NCBI GenBank assembly: GCA_036381335.1
Contig: DASVCZ010000034.1
Span: 1 to 14,453, forward strand
Source: DASVCZ01 sp036381335
GTDB taxonomy: Bacteria > Patescibacteriota > Microgenomatia > UBA1400 > PJMF01
DNA: 14,453 bases
Direction of reading: 5' to 3'
The notes under the pieces: model-generated
The model's database searches: none
What the model was told of the DNA's origin: nothing
Seen by the model: only the letters and a program-made list of their open reading frames with translations
Shown: positions 5,748 through 12,868 of the stretch, piece after piece
Numbering within the stretch: the stretch's first letter is position 1
Layout of the letters: each line of letters begins with the position of its first letter
Made by a program: the position numbers and the translations under genes

Positions 5748-6189
5748 TGGAGATGGCGGGTAATGAACCCGCGTCCGCAAGTAACTGCATCAACATCATC
5801 TACAGACATAGTGTGATTTTAAAGTGAGAAATAATCAGTCAAAGTCACACGAACCTGAGTACTTCCTTCATGTCTAAAGGCTTAGATCTCATCAACATGC
5901 GAATGAAACTGTCACACTGGCTGTTTTTACACCCAGGGCCAACACCAGTGAGATTGGTGACCTGAATGCCAGCGGTTAAGCTACGTTAGCAGCAAATGCT
6001 GGAGTTGCACCTTTGATAGCGGAAGCAATTAAGCGACCAGCAAATCTAAGATCTGCAACTAAACCGGAAACGAAGTTGCCAGTTATTGTTTTTTTGACCA
6101 TGTTTTCTAGTCGGCTTATGGCCGAACGGCGGTGGTCAACGCCAGTCTGCAGATGTTAAAGAGCTCTCACGTCAAGGCAATACATCCCC
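5748..6189 (-). ncRNA. ssrA: tmRNA (transfer-messenger RNA)
   Basis: Rescues stalled ribosomes with SmpB and tags the incomplete protein for proteolysis. The ends form a tRNA-like domain: 5' GGGGATG pairs with 3' CATCTCC (one G-U), discriminator A, and the typical GGAC-GCGGG T-arm entry. Helix P2 is explicit: 6145-6155 pairs over 11 bp (one G-U) with 5797-5807. A tag frame lies between, 6101 down to 5976, ending in AFAANVA-stop. Aligning ...ATGGTC with the UAGUC that precedes the E. coli resume codon makes AAA the likely resume codon and gives a ~39-residue tag. CCA is not encoded (ACAAAA follows), unlike the tRNA-Val gene here. The T-loop reads TTCATTA, lacking the usual A58. The promoter and terminator are both clear. 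Confidence 0.93.
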
Positions 6190-6203
6190 GATGTAAGAAG
6201 CAT

Positions 6204-6232
6204 ATTATAGGATATTTAGCCGGTTTTTTCAA
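6204..6232 (-). promoter_or_regulatory. tmRNA promoter
   Basis: TTGAAA (6227-6232), a 17-bp spacer, then a perfect TATAAT (6204-6209) on the minus strand. The expected start is near 6197, a few bases before the mature 5' end at 6189. This is the best sigma70-type promoter in the window and fits a highly expressed stable RNA. Confidence 0.8.
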
Positions 6233-6249
6233 GGAAAGAATTAAGTACT

Positions 6250-8433
6250 TTACTGCTCCAAGTTCCCCGGATTACTCAGGTACTCTCTGAGTTTAGCCAC
6301 GTTGACGTCGCGAGGTTTACTGCCTTCTGGAGGGCTGACCAGCCCTGCTTCATATAACTGATCGAGGATGCGCGCTGCGCGCGCATACCCCACAGAGAGC
6401 CGCCGCTGAATCAGCGAGCTGGAAGCTTTATCGTATTGGGAAATTAACTTGACCGCTTCCAAGAAGTGCTCATCCTTATCTTCTCCACCAGTACCGCTCG
6501 AACCGCCCGTCACCACGCCCGCTTTGTACTTAGTGGTAATATCTTCCTCGTAGACTGGTTGATGTCCTTGAGACTTGATGAAGTCCACTAGCGACCGAGC
6601 TTCGCTTTCTGAGACATAGGTGCCTTGAATCCGAGTTGGCTTAGCTTGATCCGGCGGCACGAACAACATGTCACCTTTGCCCAATAGTTTCTCCGCTCCC
6701 GGCATGTCCAAAATGACACGAGAATCCGCCATCGACGACACGTTAAAGGCAATCCGGGTGGGAATATTGGCTTTAATCAAACCCGTAATTACGTCCACCG
6801 ACGGCCGTTGCGTCGCTAAGACCAAGTGAATCCCCACCGCCCGCGCCATTTGGGCCAACCGAGTCACACTCTCTTCCACCTCACTGGGGGCAAACATCAT
6901 CACGTCAGCCATTTCGTCAATGATAATGACAATACTCGGTAAGGCTGCAAAGCCCGCTAACTCGTTATAGCCATCAATATTTTTAACACCGACTTCGGCC
7001 AGCTGCTTGTACCGACGGTCCATCTCGGCTGTAGCCCACTTGAGGGCTGAGACCACTTTAGCGGGATCAACAATCACTGGCGTCAACAAATGAGGCAGGT
7101 CGTTGTAACCTGTTAACTCCACCCGTTTGGGGTCAACTAAAATAAACTTGACTTCATTAGGGCTGGCTCGGAAGAGAATTGAGCACATGAAGGTATTAAT
7201 AGCCACCGACTTACCGGAGCCAGTAGCACCGGCAATCAAGACATGAGGCATTTTAGCAATATCGGCCACGATGGCATTGCCTCCTACATCGAGCCCTAAA
7301 GCCACCGCCAGTTTAGACGGGTGTTTTTTCATCTTGTCGGACGAGAGCATGTTGCGTAGCGTTACGTACTGTGCCGAGTGATTAGGAACTTCAATACCTA
7401 CCAGCGACCGCCCAGCAATCGGGGCTTCAATCCGGACTTGGCCAGTGGGAGCCGCTAAAGCCAGCGCTAAGTCCGTTGATAAATTAGTAATTTTGGACAG
7501 CTTGGTTCCCCGAGTGATTTCCAGCGCATACTGCGTCACTGATGGACCATAGTTGACCTCAGCTACCCGCGACTTAATACCAAACGAATCAAGAGTATTT
7601 TCAATCATGGCTGCGTTCTGCTTCACGTCACCGCGGTCGGCTTCGCCGCCCATACTACTCGATAACAACGACAGTGGTGGATACTCCCAGACGATCGGCG
7701 CCGCATTGGTGCCGGCTGACTCTTTATCCAGACTATTTTCGGTGGTGACACCAGCCGTAACGGGCGTCAATTTAGGCATCATCGATTCCGACGTCGCCAC
7801 TGGCCCTTCCTCGGTGGGGACTTCCTTCAAGGCAGCCGTGTTGTCATTAACAGTGAAACCAGCATCTTCGACTGAGGATTTTTTACCAAACGGAAAGCTT
7901 AATTTAGGCAAAGAAAAGCCTCTCGCTTTTTCACTCTCGGCCGCTTCTTGCTCCCCCCGCTCTCGACGCAACCTAATCTTAGCCATCATTTCCAAGACTT
8001 CCTTAGCTGACAACTGAGTGATAATTAATGACCCAATCGCCACGAACGTGCCAAAGAAAATGTAGGCTCCCGCCGGTGAAATTAAGGCCGCTAAATTGGC
8101 AAACGTCTCCGCGCCCAAGCTACCTGACTTCATTAACCCAGTCACGCCAAACATAAGTGATAACGTACCCAACAGGACATTGGGTTTTGACCAGGCCCAT
8201 TTGGTCTGGAACATGACTAGCCCGGCAGAAATGAAGACAAAAGGTAGAAATAAGGTACCAATACCTAGTTTGAGAGCTAAGTAGGCATTTAGTTGGGATA
8301 GGAGAGCTCCTTGGCCGGTAAATGACACCACTACCAGTAGCCCTACCATGATTAGGAAGACACCTACCACCGAATAAAGGATTTCATCCTTGATGCTAAT
8401 TTTAAGTGGTTTGCTTTTGCGACGACGGCCCAT
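6250..8433 (-). CDS. ftsK: DNA translocase FtsK/SpoIIIE
   Basis: A hexameric membrane-anchored ATPase that pumps chromosomal DNA through the division septum. The 727-aa protein has a basic N-terminus, about four membrane helices (roughly residues 18-40, 52-75, 85-105, 115-140), a charged linker rich in E/K/S/T (~145-245) and the RecA-like motor. Walker A is GATGSGKS (402-409), Walker B IIIDEMAD (503-510), followed by LATQRPSVDVITGLIKANIPTRIAF typical of the family (539-563). The C-terminal gamma winged helix (~655-705, SSSLIQRRLSVGYARAARIL) recognises polar DNA motifs in other bacteria. ATG 8433 follows GAGAGGAAA at ~12 nt. It is a single-gene unit, ending 18 bp before the tmRNA -35. Confidence 0.96.
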   Translation of the reverse strand: MGRRRKSKPLKISIKDEILYSVVGVFLIMVGLLVVVSFTGQGALLSQLNAYLALKLGIGTLFLPFVFISAGLVMFQTKWAWSKPNVLLGTLSLMFGVTGLMKSGSLGAETFANLAALISPAGAYIFFGTFVAIGSLIITQLSAKEVLEMMAKIRLRRERGEQEAAESEKARGFSLPKLSFPFGKKSSVEDAGFTVNDNTAALKEVPTEEGPVATSESMMPKLTPVTAGVTTENSLDKESAGTNAAPIVWEYPPLSLLSSSMGGEADRGDVKQNAAMIENTLDSFGIKSRVAEVNYGPSVTQYALEITRGTKLSKITNLSTDLALALAAPTGQVRIEAPIAGRSLVGIEVPNHSAQYVTLRNMLSSDKMKKHPSKLAVALGLDVGGNAIVADIAKMPHVLIAGATGSGKSVAINTFMCSILFRASPNEVKFILVDPKRVELTGYNDLPHLLTPVIVDPAKVVSALKWATAEMDRRYKQLAEVGVKNIDGYNELAGFAALPSIVIIIDEMADVMMFAPSEVEESVTRLAQMARAVGIHLVLATQRPSVDVITGLIKANIPTRIAFNVSSMADSRVILDMPGAEKLLGKGDMLFVPPDQAKPTRIQGTYVSESEARSLVDFIKSQGHQPVYEEDITTKYKAGVVTGGSSGTGGEDKDEHFLEAVKLISQYDKASSSLIQRRLSVGYARAARILDQLYEAGLVSPPEGSKPRDVNVAKLREYLSNPGNLEQ

Positions 8434-8463
8434 ATGAGCAGCTTTCCTCTCGGAAAGTTAATT

Positions 8464-8469
8464 ATTATA
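8464..8469 (-). promoter_or_regulatory. ftsK -10 box
   Basis: TATAAT on the minus strand, 30 nt before the ftsK ATG, in the 97-bp gap after the RNase J stop codon. A TTGATT lies upstream, but the spacing (20 bp) is longer than ideal, so the -35 is uncertain. The context CCTATAAT is shared with the tmRNA promoter. Confidence 0.5.
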
Positions 8470-8530
8470 GGATATTATTAGCACGCTTGAATCAAGTAAT
8501 CAACAGGGAAATTGGGTGGAAAAATAATTC

Positions 8531-10192
8531 TTACACCTTCACGATCGCCGCCATGATCATCGGTTCGCGCTTGATGATCTTGTACAGCCGGCGCGATAAG
8601 CGCTTCTCAATCGCTCGTCGAACCTCGTCGTCTTTGGCATTCCGCTCCAGCGAATTAATAATCTCAGCCGTGGTATCTTTGATGAATTTAACCACCTCAT
8701 CAGCTTCTTTCATAAAGACAAAGCCGCGGGAAATAACTTGCATCTCGCGCAGCTGGAGTTGACCTTTGATCTTAGGAATGACCAAGACGATCATACCGGC
8801 TTCACTCAGGATCCGCCGATCGGCCAGGACAGTCGGACCGACGTCGCCGATACCCAAGCCATCCACCATTTGAGCGTGCAACGACAAGTGATCCACCACC
8901 TTTGCCTGACCACCTTCAAAACCCAACACTTCACCGTGAGCAGGAATCAGCACCTTTTCAGGGGCAATGCTTAGTGGCTCAGCCACAAACTCCACGAACT
9001 TAACTCGGTGTCGATCTGCCCCACCGACTGGCAAAATATACTTAGGTTTGACCGCCCGCACTAGTTCTTGTTGTTCTTGGGCACTGGCATGACCAGACTG
9101 GTGCAAGTTGGGTTTGATATCTGGATAAACCACTTCTATCCCATTTCGACACAGCTCATCAATAGCTTCATAAAAAGGAATTTCGTTACCTGGGATGACA
9201 TCGGCCGAGAAAATGACCTTGTCTTCGGGGGTAATGGAAATGACGTGATGTTCGCCATAGACCGCTCGTACTAACGATGAACCTTCTTGACCTTGACTGC
9301 CGGCAATCACCACACACAGTTGGGAATTTTTGTAATCCCCCAGATCACGTTTGTCCACCATCATCCCGTAAGGAATACTCAGTTTTTTAAGCTGGAGTGC
9401 TTCTTGGACGTTTTGCTCCACCGACCGACCAATAAAGCAAATTTTACGATCTGCCTTTTGGGCGGCATCGACCACTTGCTGAATCCGATGAATATGAGAA
9501 CTCATCAAGGTCACCACCGATTTACCCTTTGTGGTTAAAACTTCTTCTTCAATGGCTGGCCCGGCCATCGACTCAGAACCCACTCGCTCCTTTCTCTCCA
9601 CCCGTAAACAGTCAATCAGCATGCACAGGACGCCTTCCTGACCCAGCTGGGTGGCCATTTCTAGATCAGACAACTGTCCATCAATGGGGTCTTTATCCAG
9701 CTTAAAGTCAGAACCATGGTAAATGATGCCTTCGGGCGTTTTGATCGCGTAGTGCTTGGTGTCAGGCACCGAGTGGGTCATATGCAAAGGCATGACTTCA
9801 AAGTGCCGTCCCACCTGATACCATTGGCGATCTTTAACGACGGTAATCTCTCGCTCTACCGCCCCATCTCGCATCCGATTTTTAGCAAAACCGGCCGTCA
9901 GCGGCGAAGCTAAAATAGGAAATTCTGGTAAATGCGGCAGAATATACGGGGTGGCGGCAATGTGGTCATCATGACCATGAGTCAAGACCATACCCACAAT
10001 CTTCTTACCTTCTTCCAGCTTGGTCTGGACATAACGGACGTCAGGAATCAAGACATCTACGCCCAACATTTGAATTTCGGGAAAGCCGATACCCATATCG
10101 ACAATCAGCATTTCGTCCTCATACTCATACAGAAACATATTTTGGGTAACTTTGCCCATCCCACCCAACGGAATTAATTTTAAAAGTGACAT
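8531..10192 (-). CDS. rnj: Ribonuclease J
   Basis: A metallo-beta-lactamase/beta-CASP nuclease acting as endo- and 5'-3' exoribonuclease in mRNA decay and rRNA maturation. The 553-aa length is typical. Visible motifs: IPLGGMGKVTQNM at the start, VDMG (31-34), the di-metal motif THGHDDH (71-77), His140 (MTHSVPD), Asp162 (HGSDFKLD), a beta-CASP core, and SGHAS (366-370). The later family motif, normally PVHGE, reads PVGGADRH here, putting Gly390 where a metal-binding His is expected. The C-terminal domain (~445-553) ends with a basic helix (EKRLSRRLYKIIKREPMI). The start is supported by AAGGA 6 nt before ATG 10192 and a TACAAT box at 10220-10225. It is transcribed alone. Confidence 0.93.
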   Translation of the reverse strand: MSLLKLIPLGGMGKVTQNMFLYEYEDEMLIVDMGIGFPEIQMLGVDVLIPDVRYVQTKLEEGKKIVGMVLTHGHDDHIAATPYILPHLPEFPILASPLTAGFAKNRMRDGAVEREITVVKDRQWYQVGRHFEVMPLHMTHSVPDTKHYAIKTPEGIIYHGSDFKLDKDPIDGQLSDLEMATQLGQEGVLCMLIDCLRVERKERVGSESMAGPAIEEEVLTTKGKSVVTLMSSHIHRIQQVVDAAQKADRKICFIGRSVEQNVQEALQLKKLSIPYGMMVDKRDLGDYKNSQLCVVIAGSQGQEGSSLVRAVYGEHHVISITPEDKVIFSADVIPGNEIPFYEAIDELCRNGIEVVYPDIKPNLHQSGHASAQEQQELVRAVKPKYILPVGGADRHRVKFVEFVAEPLSIAPEKVLIPAHGEVLGFEGGQAKVVDHLSLHAQMVDGLGIGDVGPTVLADRRILSEAGMIVLVIPKIKGQLQLREMQVISRGFVFMKEADEVVKFIKDTTAEIINSLERNAKDDEVRRAIEKRLSRRLYKIIKREPMIMAAIVKV

Positions 10193-10219
10193 AAAAATCC
10201 TTTTCAGTTGCTACTAATG

Positions 10220-10225
10220 ATTGTA
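10220..10225 (-). promoter_or_regulatory. rnj -10 box
   Basis: TACAAT on the minus strand, 27 nt upstream of the rnj ATG, giving a short leader that contains the Shine-Dalgarno. No convincing -35 was found. Confidence 0.4.
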
Positions 10226-10239
10226 ATGACGTTAGTAAG

Positions 10240-10263
10240 CCCGATTGTAAAACCAAAGTCGGG
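10240..10263. repeat. Imperfect CCCGA/TCGGG palindrome
   Basis: CCCGA (10240-10244) and TCGGG (10259-10263) are separated by 14 bases, in the spacer between the membrane-protein stop and the rnj promoter. It is a weak hairpin without a U-run, so a terminator role is doubtful. It shares its core with the stronger hairpins at 1652-1684 and 3322-3337. Confidence 0.3.
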
Positions 10264-10280
10264 TCTATGTAAGAGCTGAC

Positions 10281-11084
10281 TTACTTTTCTTCAAATAATT
10301 CGATGTTGAATCCCCACCCACTATGCTTAAATCTATCCACCAATCGCTCCATGGTTGACCGAGCTCGACGCGAGCGGTAGGTAAAAAGCGAAATTGTCAC
10401 CAGCGTAGCAAAGACAAAGAGACTCCACCAGTAGACTAAGTGTTGTGAATTAAACGCTGGATTGAGCAGAAAGTAACCAACTACGTGGATAATAAAAAAG
10501 AAACCAAAGAATAACTTCATAATCCTCATGAAGTTAGCGCCTTCTTGTTTAGGATCCGACAGCCAGACACCCAACAATGCAAATGAACCAACCAAGATTC
10601 CACTCGTGACGAAGGTATAGAACGAAGCTTTATCTAAATAAATATTAGATGCAAAAAACAAATTAGTAATAGCTAAGGTAGTCATAACTGCCATCCCGCC
10701 ACCAAAAGTAATCAAGTGAGTCCACCACAAGTGGAGAACTTCTGAGTGATAAAAAATATCAAATAATGGGTCTTTGAGTGTCTTTAAACTAAAGCTTTTA
10801 GTGAGAGCGTGAATAACTACAAAAGCATAGACATACAAACAAAATGTACTAAAGATGGTGTCGATAATAAAAAGTTCGGTGGTACTTAAGCCTACGTTAA
10901 CTTCCTGACTCATTAAATGGAAGAGAAAGCTTTTAGCCCAGACGAATACTAACGGCGCTACAATAAAACCATAAAAAAACTGAACTAAATCAAACCACAG
11001 AAAATCTCGTTTGCCATTTAATTGGTACAAAATAATGATACTGCCCAAGGAAAATAAAGGAATCAGATAAAGTAAATGAATCAT
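10281..11084 (-). CDS. Hypothetical seven-helix membrane protein (267 aa)
   Basis: No family recognised. About seven hydrophobic helices (roughly residues 3-20, 30-52, 72-95, 120-147, 155-175, 188-207, 217-235) are followed by a basic, probably cytoplasmic tail (TYRSRRARSTMERLVDRFKH). The fourth-helix region carries several histidines and aromatics (FYHSEVLHLWWTHLITFGGG), which could be functional but match no motif I know. Its ATG overlaps the TGA of the uracil-DNA glycosylase gene (ATGA, 11081-11084), so it is translated by coupling and the two form an operon; a link in function is not implied. It is AT-rich, like the other membrane protein in the window. Confidence 0.75.
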   Translation of the reverse strand: MIHLLYLIPLFSLGSIIILYQLNGKRDFLWFDLVQFFYGFIVAPLVFVWAKSFLFHLMSQEVNVGLSTTELFIIDTIFSTFCLYVYAFVVIHALTKSFSLKTLKDPLFDIFYHSEVLHLWWTHLITFGGGMAVMTTLAITNLFFASNIYLDKASFYTFVTSGILVGSFALLGVWLSDPKQEGANFMRIMKLFFGFFFIIHVVGYFLLNPAFNSQHLVYWWSLFVFATLVTISLFTYRSRRARSTMERLVDRFKHSGWGFNIELFEEK

Positions 11085-11707
11085 AATAAAATATCTTTAA
11101 CGTCAGATTCGAGAGCTATTGTTTCTTGTTGTTGCTGTACCCATTTTAAAACTTTTGGCACCTTTTTCATATCGGTAGCAAATGATTCGCGCATTTTAGT
11201 TCCCCGCAAGGCGGCGGCTGGGTGGTACATAGGAAAAACAAACAAGGCTTTTTGGTTCCAGACCACTTTGTGCAATCTGCCATGAACTTGAGAAATTTTA
11301 ACATCTGGCAAAAACTTCGCCATGCTAAAACGACCTAAAGTCACGATCAACAGCGGCTCGATAATTTCAATTTCTTGGTCTAAGTACTGTTTATAGGCAA
11401 GAATTTCGGCCGGAGAGGGGTCGCGATTATCCGGCGGCCGGACCTTAACGATGTTGCCAATGTAGACGTCTTCTTCGTTGAGACCGACTTCGGTCATGGT
11501 TTTGCGCAGAAATTTGCCAGAGACGCCGACAAATGGTCGACGTTGGACTGATTCATGATACCCAGGAGCCTCACCAATAAAAAAGATATCGGCGTCGGGG
11601 TTGCCTTCACCGGGGACAATGTCGGAGGCCTTAGTAGCAAGTGGTAATGAGGGAGCAGTTTTTTCTAAATCAGCGTAGAGATCGCGTAACGCTTGAGCTT
11701 TGTCCAT
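11081..11707 (-). CDS. Uracil-DNA glycosylase, family 4-like, without Fe-S cysteines
   Basis: Removes uracil from DNA to start base-excision repair. The 208-aa protein has the family-4 signatures: VPGEGNPDADIFFIGEAPGYHE (30-51; the GEAPG water-activating motif is 45-49), RRPFVGVSGKFL (56-67), NIVKVRPPDNRDPSP (85-99), IVTLGRFSM (121-129) and the uracil-binding YHPAAALRG (161-169). Family-4 enzymes usually bind a 4Fe-4S cluster through four cysteines, one in VKCRPP and one shortly after. This protein has no cysteine at all: position 89 is Val and the later site reads AYKQYL. The rest of the active site is intact, so activity is likely. TACAAT (11714-11719) ends 6 nt before the ATG and no Shine-Dalgarno is seen: leaderless. 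The downstream gene overlaps by ATGA. Confidence 0.9.
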   Translation of the reverse strand: MDKAQALRDLYADLEKTAPSLPLATKASDIVPGEGNPDADIFFIGEAPGYHESVQRRPFVGVSGKFLRKTMTEVGLNEEDVYIGNIVKVRPPDNRDPSPAEILAYKQYLDQEIEIIEPLLIVTLGRFSMAKFLPDVKISQVHGRLHKVVWNQKALFVFPMYHPAAALRGTKMRESFATDMKKVPKVLKWVQQQQETIALESDVKDILL

Positions 11708-11713
11708 AGGGAA

Positions 11714-11719
11714 ATTGTA
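11714..11719 (-). promoter_or_regulatory. -10 box of the leaderless glycosylase gene
   Basis: TACAAT on the minus strand, 6 nt before ATG 11707, in the 49-bp gap after the Lon-like gene. No ribosome binding site is present. Confidence 0.5.
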
Positions 11720-11756
11720 ACACGGAGAAAGTTAGGAGTTTCTGCTTTAAGGAAAT

Positions 11757-12815
11757 TTAATACTGCGGCAAGAAGATTTTGGCGTTCTCGTTGGTAATGA
11801 CCACGCTGGGGAAGCCGCGCTCAACGATGATGCGGGCCGCCTTGCGCACTACACCCTGAAGCGTCCGCTGGAGCGTCCGGATACCGGCGTCAAAACCTAG
11901 CGGCCGGACCATCTTCGGCCACACATCCTCGCTGATAATCAACTGCTGAGCCGTCAAGCCGGACTCTTGCATTAACTTAGGCAGGATGTAACGTTGAGCG
12001 ATTACCATCTTTTCCTGATCGGTGTACGATGGCATGGAGATTTTTTCCATCCGGTCTAAGACGGCGGTAGCAATATCGGTAGTGTTATTAGCGGTGGCCA
12101 AAAAAATAGCTTGTGATAAATCCACTGGATAGTCAATATAGTTGTCGACGAAGGTGTGATTTTGAGCCGGATCCAGCAGTTCCACCAGCACACCCATAAT
12201 GTCACGACGCGCTTCTTCTGCTACCCGGTCAATTTCGTCGAGCAAAATAATTGGATTGCGGGTGCCCACTTCACAAAGGCCCTTGATCACCCGGCCCGGC
12301 TCTGATCCCAGCAGCAATCGCGAATTGCCTCGCAAATCCTTGGCCGATCCCATGCCACCAAAAGGAATCCGGACAATTTTCCGCCCCAAGGCCTCAGCCA
12401 ACGAGTAAGCAAAAGTAGTCTTACCAGTACCAACCAAACCCACTAACAACAAAATGGGCGCCCGGAAACTTTCGTCCGGCTGTTGGTCCCGGCGTAATTT
12501 AAGAACCGACACATACTCCAAGAACCGATCTTTGACTTCCTGCATACCATAGTGGTGCTTGTCAAAGATTTGCTTGGTTTGTTCAATGTCGAGGGTGTCG
12601 GGAGTTAGTGTTTGCCAGGGGATTTTTAAAAGCCACTCAATATAGCGGGAAACTTTTTCGTATTTCTCATCGTAACTGCCCAACTCCACCGACCGCTCCA
12701 AGGCAATGATATCTTTCTGGACTTTCACACCCATTTCAGGAGGAAGTTGGGCTTGAGCGACTCGATCTTTGAGCTGCTGAATCTCTTGCTGGAGGATGTG
12801 TTTATAGTCGGACAT
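11757..12815 (-). CDS. Stand-alone Lon-type AAA+ ATPase (no protease domain)
   Basis: The 352-aa protein matches the ATPase core of Lon. A helical lead-in (RYIEWLLKIPWQ, 57-68) precedes HHYGMQEVKDRFLEYVSVLKLR. Then come Walker A GLVGTGKT (126-133), GGMGSAKDLRGNSRLLLGS in the pore-loop region, Walker B IILLDEID (189-196), LDPAQNHTFVDNYIDYPVDLS, sensor-1 TANN (241-244), the DRME arginine (255) and sensor-2 GIRTLQR (311-317). Missing are the N-terminal substrate-binding LAN domain and the whole C-terminal Ser/Lys peptidase domain; the gene ends cleanly and only 49 bp follow before the glycosylase. It is therefore probably an unfoldase or remodeller rather than a protease, unless it works with a separate partner. 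TATAAT 14 nt before the ATG and no Shine-Dalgarno suggest a very short leader. Confidence 0.88.
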   Translation of the reverse strand: MSDYKHILQQEIQQLKDRVAQAQLPPEMGVKVQKDIIALERSVELGSYDEKYEKVSRYIEWLLKIPWQTLTPDTLDIEQTKQIFDKHHYGMQEVKDRFLEYVSVLKLRRDQQPDESFRAPILLLVGLVGTGKTTFAYSLAEALGRKIVRIPFGGMGSAKDLRGNSRLLLGSEPGRVIKGLCEVGTRNPIILLDEIDRVAEEARRDIMGVLVELLDPAQNHTFVDNYIDYPVDLSQAIFLATANNTTDIATAVLDRMEKISMPSYTDQEKMVIAQRYILPKLMQESGLTAQQLIISEDVWPKMVRPLGFDAGIRTLQRTLQGVVRKAARIIVERGFPSVVITNENAKIFLPQY

Positions 12816-12829
12816 GGGCAGTACAGTTC

Positions 12830-12835
12830 ATTATA
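12830..12835 (-). promoter_or_regulatory. -10 box of the Lon-like gene
   Basis: A perfect TATAAT on the minus strand in the 37-bp gap after the PfkB-family gene, 14 nt before ATG 12815. It implies separate transcription of the Lon-like gene with a leader of about 8 nt. Confidence 0.5.
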
Positions 12836-12847
12836 GAAGGAAAGTTT

Positions 12848-12868
12848 AGAAATTAGAAATTAGAAATT
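12848..12868. repeat. Three tandem 7-bp units (AGAAATT)
   Basis: Three perfect copies in a row, spanning the stop codon and last codons of the PfkB-family gene. Because the unit is 7 bp and carries the stop in the same register, loss of one copy would leave the encoded C-terminus unchanged. Confidence 0.7.

Noticed and set aside
5700..5780. N-terminal extension of the 244-aa membrane protein
   Set aside because: It would overlap the tmRNA 3' end and the terminator hairpin; the ATG at 5699 has a well-placed -10 box.
11757..12815. lon pseudogene
   Set aside because: All ATPase motifs are intact, the frame is open with a proper promoter and stop, and no peptidase remnants follow. A compact functional gene is more likely.
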